Source: Vandiemenella viatica (Eukaryota; Arthropoda; Insecta; Orthoptera; Morabidae). From it: DNA of 64,000 nt. The stretch covers positions 61,997,832 to 62,061,831 of the forward strand of contig JARYHS010013631.1 in NCBI GenBank assembly GCA_031002005.1. Reading direction: 5' to 3'. Below are positions 54,207 to 63,872 of this stretch, piece by piece. The position numbers and the translations under genes were made by a program. The notes below the pieces were generated by a model. It saw only the letters and a list, made by a program, of their open reading frames with translations. It was not told where the DNA came from and searched no databases. How positions within the stretch are numbered: position 1 is the stretch's first letter; every line of letters starts with the position of its first letter.

Positions 54207-54677
54207 ACGAATCATGCTGGCGAAATGTCTTTTTATCTTGCCCGATATTAAATCTGACTGAAGTCGTATCACGCAAATATTATTTGCAGGATAGAAAGTA
54301 GCTGAGCTGTATTCACGGAGGTGCAGCTCTATGAAAGATAGATGGACCAATTTGTTCGGAAAAGTCTGAAACTTCAAAATCTTAAATTACAAAGTAAGTT
54401 TTAAATCAGTCGCTATATTACTTGGACTAATACGTGACAGAAATTGTTTCCAGTCTCCATATTAACGTCATTTAGCTACATCAGGCGTTTGTTTTGAAGC
54501 ATTTGACTCCTTTGATGACATTCCAAAAGAAGCGATGCAGGAATCCGTCCTTTATTAACAAAAACTCTGGAAAGCAATAACTTTAAGGCAACAGTACTGA
54601 ATATCTCTTCGATAAATCTAAAAATATTGTTTTAAGAAATTCACTAAAACTTCAGGTAAACCTTGATGGATTCTGGA
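54207..54677. other. spacer
   Basis: No gene recognised. A stretch at about 54490-54540 reads 'FEAFDSFDDIPKEAM', faintly like a reverse transcriptase motif, not enough to call. Confidence 0.35.
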
Positions 54678-54888
54678 CCGAGCGTGGAGTGTGAACGGTT
54701 AACGTTCTGGCCACGCACTCGGGAAGACGTGGGTTCGCATCCCTGTCCGGGCATCCATATTTGGGTTTTCCAAGTTTTCCCCAAAGCGAATGCCACGTTG
54801 CTTCTTCATAAGGCTATGGCCGAATTCCTTTCCGTCCCGTCTCTAATGACCTCGACGTCGACGAGGAGTAAAGCCATAAAAAAAGAAT
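54678..54888 (+). mobile_element. SINE-A copy
   Basis: ACCGAGCGTGGAGTGTGAAC head, GTGGGTTCGCATCCCTG B box, GGGTTTTCCAAGTTTTCCCC, CTCTAATGACCTCGACGTCG, GAGTAAAGCCATAAAAAAA. Flanking TGGATTCTGG and TAGATTCTGA are a probable diverged target duplication. Confidence 0.88.
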
Positions 54889-55129
54889 AGATTCTGATGA
54901 CAAACTGCATTCACACTTATCAAACGAGATCGATCCTTTTAATATCTCCTATAGGTAGTTCGATGTTGATATTGTTTTTGTAACGGAATTGTGCTCCTAC
55001 CTGTATTTAAGTAGTTTTTGTCAACTTCAAACCAAAACGGAGTAAATAACACCGCTAACTAAAATAGGTATGCCACAAAATGTTTCGACAGTGGAACTTG
55101 TGTATGAGTATGATTGTAGCTACCTCATT
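54889..55129. other. spacer
   Basis: Nothing recognised. Confidence 0.3.
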
Positions 55130-55362
55130 CGAACCGACCCTGGGAAAGAGCGGTTAAGGCTAGAGCCCAGCATCTGGAGGACGCGATCAAATTCCCGTCC
55201 GCCATTTCAGATTTCGGTTCTCCATGGTTTCCCGTGATCACTCTAGGCGAATGCCCAGACAGTTCCTTCAAAAATCCATGGTCGAATTCTGTCTCATTCC
55301 TTGTCCCCAATCAACCGCGGCTCTAATTAATTTAAGCGAGCTGTAAAGCGCTAATCAAAAAA
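55130..55362 (+). mobile_element. SINE-A copy, diverged
   Basis: AAAGAGCGGTTAAGGC head, TTCTCCATGGTTTCCCGTGA, ATCACTCTAGGCGAATGCCC, AAAAATCCATGGTCGAATTC, CTCTAATTAATTTAAGCGAG, short A tail. Second of four clustered SINE-A copies. Confidence 0.75.
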
Positions 55363-55505
55363 AGTTTCTTCCATGGAAATTGTCAGTGTGACTACCAAAC
55401 TTCACAATAGGATGTTTAACGCGTGTGAGTGGATGTGATCGACATAGCGGTGACTACAGCGTGTATTGTGGGTAATGACCTAAGTTTCTTATATGATGCT
55501 GTTTT

Positions 55506-55718
55506 TATAGTGCTTTACGGCTCATTAGAACAGGGGGAGGAGGGAGAATACGCACATGGATATGAAAGCAATCTGGCATTGGCCTTTACTACGGAACCGC
55601 CGTGGCAAACTCCTGGAGTGATTTTGGTAAACCATAAAGAACCGAAACCTGGAGGGCTGGACCGGAGATCGAATCCGCATCCTTTCGAATGCGAGAGCCG
55701 AATTTTACCGTTAACTTG
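55506..55718 (-). mobile_element. SINE-A copy, strongly diverged
   Basis: TAGTGCTTTACGGCTCATTAG, CTCCTGGAGTGATTTTGG, TAAACCATAAAGAACCGAAA, GATCGAATCCGCATCC and ATGCGAGAGCCGAATTTTAC are diverged versions of the SINE-A words in minus orientation. Confidence 0.65.
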
Positions 55719-55939
55719 CGAGATATTGCTTCGCGAAGTAAATTTTTTATTTATACCTGGGGTTATTGGTTGTGCTGGTGTCCGCAGTTTTACGCTGGTT
55801 GTTCAGTTCGGCTTTACGACAAAGTTCCTGTCACCGCGTCTGCTACATCCTTAGGGAGAACTTATTCTAACGGGGATGCTGAGGTGCTGCCATCTGTTTG
55901 GGAGACATGTAACTTGTGTTCTGTATAAATAAATGTATC
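55719..55939. other. spacer
   Basis: ORFs at 55429-55854 and 55689-55928 run through SINE and spacer and have no domain. Confidence 0.3.
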
Positions 55940-56207
55940 TTTATTTCAGGTTTTTTTTACCTAAGGCTTTACGCGTCGTCGACGTCGAGGTCATTGGAGG
56001 TGGTATGGGACTTGGTACAAGGAACGTGAAGGAATTCGGCCATGGCCTTTCGAAGGAAGCAACCCGGCATTCGCCTGGAGTGATTTGGGGAAACCATGGA
56101 AAACCCAAATCTCGATTCCCGGACTGGGATTCGAACCGGCGTCCTCCCAAATGCGAGGCCAGAGCGTTAACCGCTCATCCACCACGCTCGGTTTTTATTT
56201 ATTTCTG
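55940..56207 (-). mobile_element. SINE-A copy, near full length
   Basis: T run 55951-55958, CTAAGGCTTTACGCGTCG, GACGTCGAGGTCATTGGAGG, AATTCGGCCATGGCC, GGGGAAACCATGGAAAACCC, head CCACCACGCTCGGT. Flanks TTTATTTCAG (55940-55949) and TTTATTTCTG (56198-56207) are a likely target duplication. Confidence 0.88.
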
Positions 56208-56217
56208 AAATGTATAG

Positions 56218-56300
56218 TTTGTGAGGCGAAAAGTGGAGATAGCTCCAGCATTCGCTTAAGTGATTGTGGTAAACATCAATCAGGACGGTAAGTATATCGC
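56218..56300 (-). mobile_element. SINE-B fragment
   Basis: Minus strand: CTTACCGTCCTGATTGATG, TTTACCACAATCACTTAAGC, GAATGCTGGAGC, TCTCCACTTTTCGCC. Central and 3' part of SINE-B. Confidence 0.6.
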
Positions 56301-57650
56301 TCCAGCGAAATGATACTGGTGTGTTTGTGTGAACAGTGTCTAAAAAACCGATTCGAGCCTCGCACAATTAAGATATGTACTATAATGATCATAACAGACA
56401 TCTTGTTGTAGATATACCGATGTTTAAAAAGAGGGAATGATCGATTCTGGGAACACATCAAGTTCCAAGGTAATACCGTTTTGACATAACTCCAGTATCA
56501 AAAACTTACTACGTTGGTGGCCACTCACGTCTTAATTTTTAAGCGAAAAGAACTGAAAAAAATTGGTTTCCTATTTAATGCGCCAACTGGTGCTGAGTTT
56601 GGTAATGAACGGTAATTTTCTGACCTGGTACTCGGAAAGACTACGTTCAATCCCCAGAAACTCTAATTAAAAATAAACTTTCGATTGGTTCTGCTAAACA
56701 TCAAGCTTATCGGTTACAGGCAAATGCGTCGTGTTTTATGTCTTATCTATCAAGAGCCAATCTTTGAAGTAGTAAAACGTGGGACAATTAAATACACACG
56801 CTCGTGTCAAGGTTTAGCGATGAAATCCGTAATTGATTTGTTGTTACAGAAACGGTGATACGATATCGAATGCTTCATCCCAAGTAGCGTTATGCAACTG
56901 AGATATCGAAATTTTCCTACGATGGATACAATACGAGACAGACCGAGTGCTGGATAATTTAAGAATTCCATGACGGACGCGCACTAAGTTGATAACGTCC
57001 TTTTATCTACTGATAACATCCTATTAAATAACTCATATAAATCCTTACTTAACGAACGCGTCATCTAAAAAAACTTATCTGTGGCAAAATAAGTCAAATT
57101 TTTAAATTAATAATCTTTTTGGGGAGGAGTTTCGGTGTTTTAGAGGGATAATTTTATTTCTACCGCAACGATTTGAATTGCGTTCAGTGGTGCTAAAACA
57201 AAATCAGGACCAATCGAACCAAACTTTCTGAATTAATTTACTACTTACAGGCTTAAATAGAACATAAAAATATTATTTATGTTTCTTAAATTGTTGCAAA
57301 ACTGAACAAATATTTCAAATATATATCGATTTAGAATTAATCGGAGTAATATTTTCGAACAAAGACGCACTGAGGATTCTAAATCAAGATTTCACAAAAT
57401 TAATATTATTTATCTCTTATTGCACATGAAGAATGTAAGGTTGAGTAATGTGGGTAGGATCTGGTGGAGGCAGAAATTCACGTGGACGTATTTGTTTTGC
57501 CAAGAGACGCTCATACCACTAAATCTTATCGAAGATACTTTATGTAGACGTAGCGCAATTGGGAGTCCACTAAGAACGTTTGCTTGCGGTAAAAAATCTC
57601 ATATTGTTATGATATGAATCCTGGTCTCCTGCCGACCGACTGAGCAATGT
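56301..57650. other. 1.3 kb AT-rich sequence without genes
   Basis: TGGTAATGAACGGTAATTTTC and CTACGTTCAATCCCCAG at about 56600-56660 faintly recall tRNA boxes. Nothing else. Confidence 0.4.
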
Positions 57651-58060
57651 TGTCAGCGTGGAGAAAGTGATAAAGAGACTTATCCCTGGAACCCAGTTAC
57701 TTAGCAGAGCTGAATTATCGCTGGTTTCGCAACCAACTGCAATCTCCCTTCACAGCTTTCTCCACACAGGAAAGCGTGTCTGGATCTAAGTATGACTCCG
57801 AGAAAGGCGGCCCAGAGTTATCCCCTTCCTGGTACGCGGAGGTGGGGGTATTATCCGACCACGTGACAGACTCGCATTCTGCGAGATTATGATGAGGCTC
57901 ATGGCGGGTAGCGTGACTAAGCACAAATCTCAAGGCCCGGAACACCCACAGCTGTTACGTCAACCGGGTAAGGACCGGCTCGTGTAGATATAACTGCCTG
58001 CTAATTCAAAGGTAGCTCCATTCGCAAAACGTGTTGTACGACCTCTAAAATGCCTGCGCC
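57651..58060 (-). other. GC-richer stretch with a 76-codon minus-strand ORF
   Basis: The ORF at 57715-57945 reads 'HATRHEPHHNLAECESVTW' and 'SYLDPDTLSCVEKAVKGDC': a balanced, protein-like composition, unlike the AT-driven ORFs elsewhere. No family is recognised, no splice sites or homologues are apparent, and it could be an old gene fragment or an exon. Confidence 0.3.
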
Positions 58061-58306
58061 CTCTAGCGAGTCGCACATCCACAAAAAGTTAACGATCAAG
58101 CGTTGGCGTTATTTTTCCTCCTCTTTACATCAGGAGATGCAGAAGACACAAAAATAAATGTCAGGTACAGCAAATTACTATCGCGCATCAAGGGTTCCGT
58201 ACTTTGATTTTGTACTAAAATGAATTCTTAAAAAAAAAATAGATAACAATTAATATTCAAATCAAGTCTATTATACGTGTTACTAGATTGTTTTTCAAAC
58301 AATATG

Positions 58307-58886
58307 CAGGGTTATTCAGCAGGAATGGTAAATATTGCAGGCGGTGATAGTATGAACAATATTGAGCAAAGAATTTTGTATAAATATATTTCCGATTTCC
58401 ATTCGTTTTGGAGGTAAAGGTGCTGCAATGTTATGCATAAAATAATCCTCAGGAAATGATCAAGAGCACACAAATTACTTATTGAAGTACTTCACTCATG
58501 CAAAAACACACGCATCTTTTACAAAAGTTTAAATGAAATTGAAAATCCCACCATCGACTTCAATACACTTAGCAGCTCTCTTCGCAACAGTACGTGTAGC
58601 TCTTCTGAGTACTTAAGTCTTAGTGTGCTTTTATGAGAGTACCAGTGTTTACAATGCGAGCTAGTCATTCGTCTTTTGTGATTACTTTTCCTTTGTACAC
58701 TTCGTTTCTCAACCATCCCGAAACACAAAAACCTTTTTCTGAGGTTTATTTAATGCATAACATTCCAGCACCTTTATATCCAAAACAAATGGAAATTGGA
58801 CACATGTTTGTATAAACTTTTTCCCTCAATATTGTTCATACTACCACCTCCTTCAATATTTACCATTCCGCTTGAATCGTCCTGTA
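58307..58886. mobile_element. mariner-like MITE with ~150-bp inverted repeats
   Basis: Element of 578 bp (58307-58884). Left CAGGGTTATTCAGCAGGAAT and right (complement) CAGGACGATTCAAGCGGAAT. The arms then share GGTAAATATTG, GTATGAACAATATTGAG and GGTGCTG.AATGTTATGCAT over about 150 bp. TA follows on the right and lies 2 bases outside the left end. The interior has no transposase. Fits IS630-Tc1-mariner MITEs. Confidence 0.8.
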
Positions 58887-59249
58887 TGTAAATTAAGTAC
58901 GCGTAAGTATTTCTGAGAAACTCCATTTTGCAGGCCTATAGTTCGAAATTGTCTCTTAACCATTGCATTCATATAATTATGTTGAAATGAGGCATTATTT
59001 CTACACAGTGAATTTGATTGTTAAAAGAATCGTTATATATAAAATATCGAACGTTGCTGAATGTAGACATTTGACCCATAGTCTAGCTTCTTAAATATTT
59101 CTTGCTTTGTCCCTCCATTAGTATGTCAAACTACATAGTTTTCGTTGACATTTTTCAAAGAAATAGTTTCAGTTTTGCTTATTTTCTTCTTGTACTATTG
59201 AATGTATTCTGGGCACATATCCAATTTGTCTTCTTCATCTTATTACAGA
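58887..59249. other. spacer
   Basis: Nothing recognised. Confidence 0.35.
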
Positions 59250-59445
59250 GACTAGTGGGTAAGCGGTAACTCTCGGACCTCCCATTTAAATCCCATTTCA
59301 GAAATCTGATTTTGATTTTCCAAAGCTTCCTAGTCATTACTTACCACCTTTTCCCTCTTCCCTTCTACATCCTTCCCCCCTTCCTATCCTCACCAACAAG
59401 CCTGAAGCAAAAATAAATAAATAAAATAAAAAATAAAAAAAAATC
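59250..59445 (+). mobile_element. SINE-A-related copy, diverged, A-rich tail
   Basis: CTAGTGGGTAAGCGGTAACTC head, ATTTAAATCCCATTTC in the B-box position, GATTTTGATTTTCCAAAGC body, a pyrimidine-rich stretch, and an AAATAAATAAATAAAAT tail ending near 59445. Confidence 0.5.
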
Positions 59446-59929
59446 CTCGCTGTCTCTCCAGTTAGATACATCAGACAAACTCTAAGGTTAGCTTAATGGT
59501 TAGAAGTAGTAGAGGTGAATTACAGAGGTCGGAAAATTTTTGATTTCGACATTTCAGCCGATCTTTACTTTCTGAAACTCCAGAAGTATTTTCAAGTTCA
59601 CGTGTCGCTGAAAGATTTTCATGTTTACCATAACTGGAAGATCAGAATTACACGTAGATAGTTGCTTGGTTTTTAAATTATGCAGATGAGATGAGGAACA
59701 TTTAGCTATCCGCCTTCAAATAATAACCGGTTTTCGTAATGTCTTCCGAACTCCCATAGTAAGAGGTACTTTCTTTCCTCTAACCTAAGCTCCAAGGTGG
59801 CCTTGCCGAGAGCAAAATGGAGTTCCCTCAACGAGGTCTAGGCAGATAAAATTCCATTTAAGTCCGGTGCACTAAGACATTATAGATGGTCCCACCTAAT
59901 GTCTGTTGCAACTTGTTTGCGGTTTTTGT

Positions 59930-60030
59930 CTTTTGTGATCGCGAAACGAGTAGTTTTTGAAGTGAAGAGTGGAAACCATCCCAGAATTCACTTATTTGAT
60001 GACGAAAGATACCTAAAATCCTTAGTCAGG
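59930..60030 (-). mobile_element. SINE-B fragment
   Basis: Minus strand: CCATCCTGACTAAGG, GTCATCAAATAAGTGAATTC, TGGGATGGTTTCCACTCTTC. Central and 3' part; head lost. Confidence 0.5.
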
Positions 60031-60368
60031 ATGGAATGTAAATCACGTTTGAGATGTGAACTGGTGCCCGTTGTACGTGTCCGTGTGTATATAGCAGCTC
60101 TTTGATAAGCTCGGTGAATTTGTAGGATGCTTCCTTTCGCATATCCCGACTATCACACAGGCTGGTAATTAGATCTATAGATACTTAGTAGTAAAACGTA
60201 AATAATTTGTTATAGAAATTGTAAACAATTGTTACATTGAGTAAAAAAAATTATTCGTAGGAAAAATATATAAAAAAATATATTTACATCCCTTAGAAAT
60301 CTTTAAAAACATAGTTATGGCTGTGTTAGACTACCTATATTTGTGTTTGATGTAGTTAGGTATTTATC
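60031..60368. other. spacer
   Basis: AT-rich, nothing recognised. Confidence 0.35.
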
Positions 60369-60488
60369 ACCGAGCGTGGTGCGTGAATGGTTAACGTTCT
60401 GGCCTCGCATTCGGGAGGACGCGGGTTCGAATCCACGTCCGAGCTTCCAGATTTGGGTTTCCCATTGTTTCCCCAAATCACTCCAGAC
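60369..60488 (+). mobile_element. SINE-A copy, 5' half (split by hAT)
   Basis: Well-preserved head ACCGAGCGTGGTGCGTGAAT and B box GCGGGTTCGAATCC, body to CCCCAAATCACTCCAGAC at 60488. The rest continues at 63139 after a 2650-bp insertion. Confidence 0.92.
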
Positions 60489-61010
60489 TAGTGTTGTAAA
60501 AAAAACGTTTTTTCTGACTTGAAAACAAAAAACATGGAAAAAAACTGTGAAAAAAAACATGTTTTTTTCATAATTACTAAATCTCAAATTTGTAAGGCAT
60601 TTATCGTTTAATATGACTGTTTTAGAGTTTATTCTATGTACTTATGTTAATTTTTAAATCCACTATATTTTTCTGGTTCAGTAAAGAAAAAAAAACGAAA
60701 ATATTGGCAACATTGACTAAAATTTTCTTTTATGAACGGGGACTTCCCGAAGAAGCTAGGAATCTAAAATTTATCTACGGTTTTTTGCCTCCTTTTATTA
60801 CTTATTGTGCTTTCCTTATATTCGTATATATATTAAACACTCAGCGTATAGTGATATTGACTCATTTAATTGTCAGTAATTATGAACCGTTTCCTTGCAA
60901 CCGTTGGCGTAAACCAACTACTGAAAAGAAATAAAGCTCCTATGTTGTATGCTAATAGGTATAAATTCAAACTTAAAAGACCGTAATACAGAACTATCGG
61001 TACAGTCTTT

Positions 61011-61223
61011 ATGCACAGTGTGTACTTTGCTCATAATTTAAAATTGCAATTTCAAAATCTTTTGCGTACAATACAAGAACAACCAGTAAAAGAACATGTA
61101 ACTACTTCTGAAGTTATGAATATAAAGGAGACAGGAGAAGAAACAGAAAATTCCGACACCGACCAAACTAGTGTTGGTAGTGCTGATACTAGTGAGTGTG
61201 GTACTTACATAGAGGATGAATAA
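61011..61223 (+). CDS. small conserved ORF in hAT element, 70 codons
   Basis: 'SVYFAHNLKLQFQNLLRTIQ' then a tail with 'ETENSDTDQ' and 'DTSECGTY'. Counterpart of 53349-53555 in the opposite orientation. Changes between the copies include both silent and amino-acid differences; too few to judge selection by eye. Function unknown. Confidence 0.4.
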   Translation: MHSVYFAHNLKLQFQNLLRTIQEQPVKEHVTTSEVMNIKETGEETENSDTDQTSVGSADTSECGTYIEDE

Positions 61224-61305
61224 AAAATTATGTTACCTATATAGATACATTTAAGAATCATTATGTAAGACATTATATGATTTAGTATGATTTAAAACAC
61301 ACATG

Positions 61306-62982
61306 TAAGGGGAGAGTAGGGATACATGAGCCACTTTTGAGATAAACATTTTTTAGCTTTTATTTAGCAGCTCTTCAATTTTTAAAATATTGTGTTTGGA
61401 GGAACAATGTTTCCTTAATTCAAAAATATAAAAATAATGGCTAGTTTTGCATTATATTATTGCATAAAAAATACTTCTTAAAACCCTTGCAACATGGTTC
61501 AAGTATCCCCATGCTGGGGATACTTGAGACGGGCATTAGGGATACTTGAGACAGAGGTTGAAATTTTATAAAATATGTTAAAAAAACTTGCCCTAACACT
61601 AAGTGCTTACATAAATAAAATAGTAACTTATTGTTAAGTTCAGCTTTAAATAACAAAGCACTAGATATATACCTACACAATTACATTTAGATAGAAAATT
61701 AACGCTAGTTGAATATTTAGTATTATCACCAAATACTAAGGAGTTACAAATTTTATTTAAAAATAGCTTAATCTATCTGTCATGTAAATTGGTGTACCAT
61801 CAATTAAAATAATCATAGGGTCAAAGATTCTTCAATAATCACTCACCAGATCTAATTTTATAAAATAAAAATTTGCAACATAATTTTTTTACAGTACAAA
61901 AGGTGTCTTTAGCAACATTTCTATTGGCCCTTTATCAACTAATAACCAGCCATTACTGTTGGGCTGCCTAATTTGTAAACCTTTATCACAAATTAAACAA
62001 ACAGAACAGAAGAGTTAATATACCATATAGTTGGAACACTTTTATTAGTTGCAGCAACAAAATTCGTAAGCTAATTTACATACATATTTATGGACAACCC
62101 ATAGTGAAGTTTGAAAGCTTTCAAAACAGTCTTTAAAAAATTTTCCTTCCTGACTTATTAAAATTTCTTTATTTTCAATCAGCTCATAATAAATTTTCTT
62201 CTCCTGGGCCTGATTTAAATTTTACTGTGTACTTTGAAAGCATTGTTCAGTCTGTTATACTTCTTTGCTACCGCTCTCAGTATTGTACTTCCCTCAACTA
62301 CTTCACTGCAGGATTCCTGCATTATGTTTATGGCAACTGCGACCATCTTTTCTTTTGTTAAACTATCATTTTTTTAAAATGAAAATCATCTTTTTTAATT
62401 TTTTGTACAGTTAAAATTTATAAATATGATATTATTTTTACAAGTAGGCCTATCTTTCATAATTATACAAGTAATTGGATATATTACCTATAGTTTAATG
62501 AAATTATATAGTAAATAGATCAAAAGTAAACACAATAATGTTGCTATCTTTAATACATGGATACTTGAGACATGTCTCAACTATCCATAGGTTGCCTGTC
62601 TCAAGTATCCCCACACGCTCCACTAATTTTGTTTACTGAATCTCCGTGTTATGTGAGACTTTAAAGAAAGTCTGTTAGTTCCAAATAATAACTAATATAT
62701 TAAGCTTTCTACCTATCTTCATACATTAGGTTATTGACGAATAGTTGAAGAAAAATAATTGTTAGTTCATATACATAAATATTTACTGTGAGGCCACAAA
62801 AAATTAAAACCCTCCATAAAATCTGTAACTGACCCTTTAGCCAACTGATTTCTTCTGACTAGCTGATACATAGAACAAGTATTAATGTGATGCCAATCTT
62901 GCCATTTCAAACTGCCTTACTAATAAAAAAATGGAAGTGTCTCAAGTATCCCATATGCTCAAGTATCCCTACTTTCCCCTAA
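61306..62982. mobile_element. TAA-flanked DNA transposon (Harbinger-like?) inside the hAT element
   Basis: Element 61309-62979 (1671 bp). Ends GGGGAGAGTAGGGATACATG and CAAGTATCCCTACTTTCCCC are inverted repeats. TAA is duplicated (61306-61308, 62980-62982). The sister hAT copy has the unoccupied site (complement of 53255-53265, TTGTAAAATG). The word GGGATACTTGAGAC or its complement occurs several times near both ends (about 61499-61557, 62567-62612, 62936-62979). A 3-bp TWA target suggests PIF/Harbinger, but the only coding trace is psq-like (next entry), so the superfamily is open. Confidence 0.88.
62190..62370 (-). pseudogene. psq-like helix-turn-helix fragment
   Basis: Minus strand from about 62370: 'LTKEKMVAVAINIMQE', 'EGSTILRAVAKKYN', stop after 'KVHSKI'. 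This resembles the HTH_psq domain of pogo/CENP-B-type transposases ('...A(V/I)....G.S...AAKKY.IP'). It is only about 50 codons and is not followed by a catalytic domain. Confidence 0.4.
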
Positions 62983-63138
62983 AATTTAAGTTCCATAAAT
63001 AAAATTATAATTTATCAAATATATAGTTTTCTGAAGAAAAAAAAAACAAATTTAGAAACAAAAAACCAGGGTGCTAGGTTTTTTTCATGTTTTTTTTTCA
63101 CAAATCTGAAAAAAAACATTTTTTTATTTGCAACTCTA

Positions 63139-63268
63139 CACCAGACGAATGCCGGGATGCTTCCTTCAAAAAGGCCATGGTCGAATTTCTTCCCGTTCCT
63201 TGTCCCCAGTCCTAATCCCGCCTCTAATGACCTCGACGAGGCGTAAAGCAATAAGTAAAAAAAAAAGG
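63139..63268 (+). mobile_element. SINE-A copy, 3' half
   Basis: CCAGACGAATGCCGGGATGC, AAAAAGGCCATGGTCGAATT, CTCTAATGACCTCGACGAGG, CGTAAAGCAATAAG and A10. Completes the copy begun at 60369. Confidence 0.92.
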
Positions 63269-63697
63269 TAGGCTATTTATCCTGAAATACTCGAATGTTA
63301 CTTAATGAATGTGGTGGTAAATTGTGCAAGTTCCGTATTCTAAATGTAGATATCTAAGTACCAGTCATAAAGTAGCGATTAATTGTTCATATTAATTCAG
63401 AATTAAAATTCTGTTGAAATCCTTTTAATCTTTCGTCAAACAAATATTAACTACTAACAAACTTTTTTAAATTGGAAAAATGGGTCCGGAGTAGATACCA
63501 GGTAAAGGGATTAACATGAAAATAATCTGATTTTATTTACTGTATTCATGTTACACAAAAGTAGCACATTCTTATCTTTATCCCTTTACCGAAGGTTTTC
63601 AAAGCATTGCATGTATATTAATAAAAAATGCTTTTCATCAATAATCTGATTTGTTATTGTGTTCCGTTGCTTATGTGGTCACTGTTGTTGCGTCCAG
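63269..63697. other. AT-rich sequence ending in a pyrimidine-rich tract
   Basis: No gene. The last 50 bases (TTGTGTTCCGTTGCTTATG onwards to GTCCAG at 63697) look like a splice acceptor region. Confidence 0.35.
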
Positions 63698-63845
63698 CGG
63701 TTTGGATCAAGAACGTTTTAAACGAACATTCCAGCAATGCTCCCTTCCTCTAAAGAAACGCTTGGTTCCCTGTATGAAAACTGTCGAAAATGAAAGACCT
63801 TGCCTATTTTTGTTTGTATTTGCTTTATTAAAATATAAAAAATAA
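63698..63845 (+). CDS. speculative exon encoding a Cys-containing peptide
   Basis: After a good acceptor (pyrimidine-rich, ...CGTCCAG at 63697) an open frame reads '(R)GLDQERFKRTFQQC', 'SLPLKKRLVPCMKTV', 'ENERPC', then hydrophobic residues to a TAA at 63845. It needs one base to complete its first codon, so it is in phase with an exon ending in two leftover bases, as the 3395-3458 exon does. Joining them would need an intron of about 60 kb full of transposons, possible in large insect genomes. No family recognised. The evidence is only splice-site shape, phase and composition. Confidence 0.22.
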
Positions 63846-63872
63846 GTTATGATTGTTACGTAACATAAGCAT

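Larger units (their letters stand above)
60481..63146 (+). mobile_element. hAT element of 2650 bp with 8-bp target duplication, nested in SINE-A
   Basis: Element 60489-63138, ends TAGTGTTGTAAA and TTTGCAACTCTA. Flanks CTCCAGAC and CACCAGAC match at 7 of 8, and joining them restores the SINE-A body. Removing the TAA-flanked insertion (61309-62979 plus one TAA) leaves 976 bp homologous to the 53102-54198 copy. It carries the same small ORF but no transposase. Non-autonomous. Confidence 0.92.

Noticed and set aside
54480..54560. Possible reverse transcriptase motif 'FDSFDDIPKEA'
   Set aside because: Too short, no neighbouring RT blocks in any frame.
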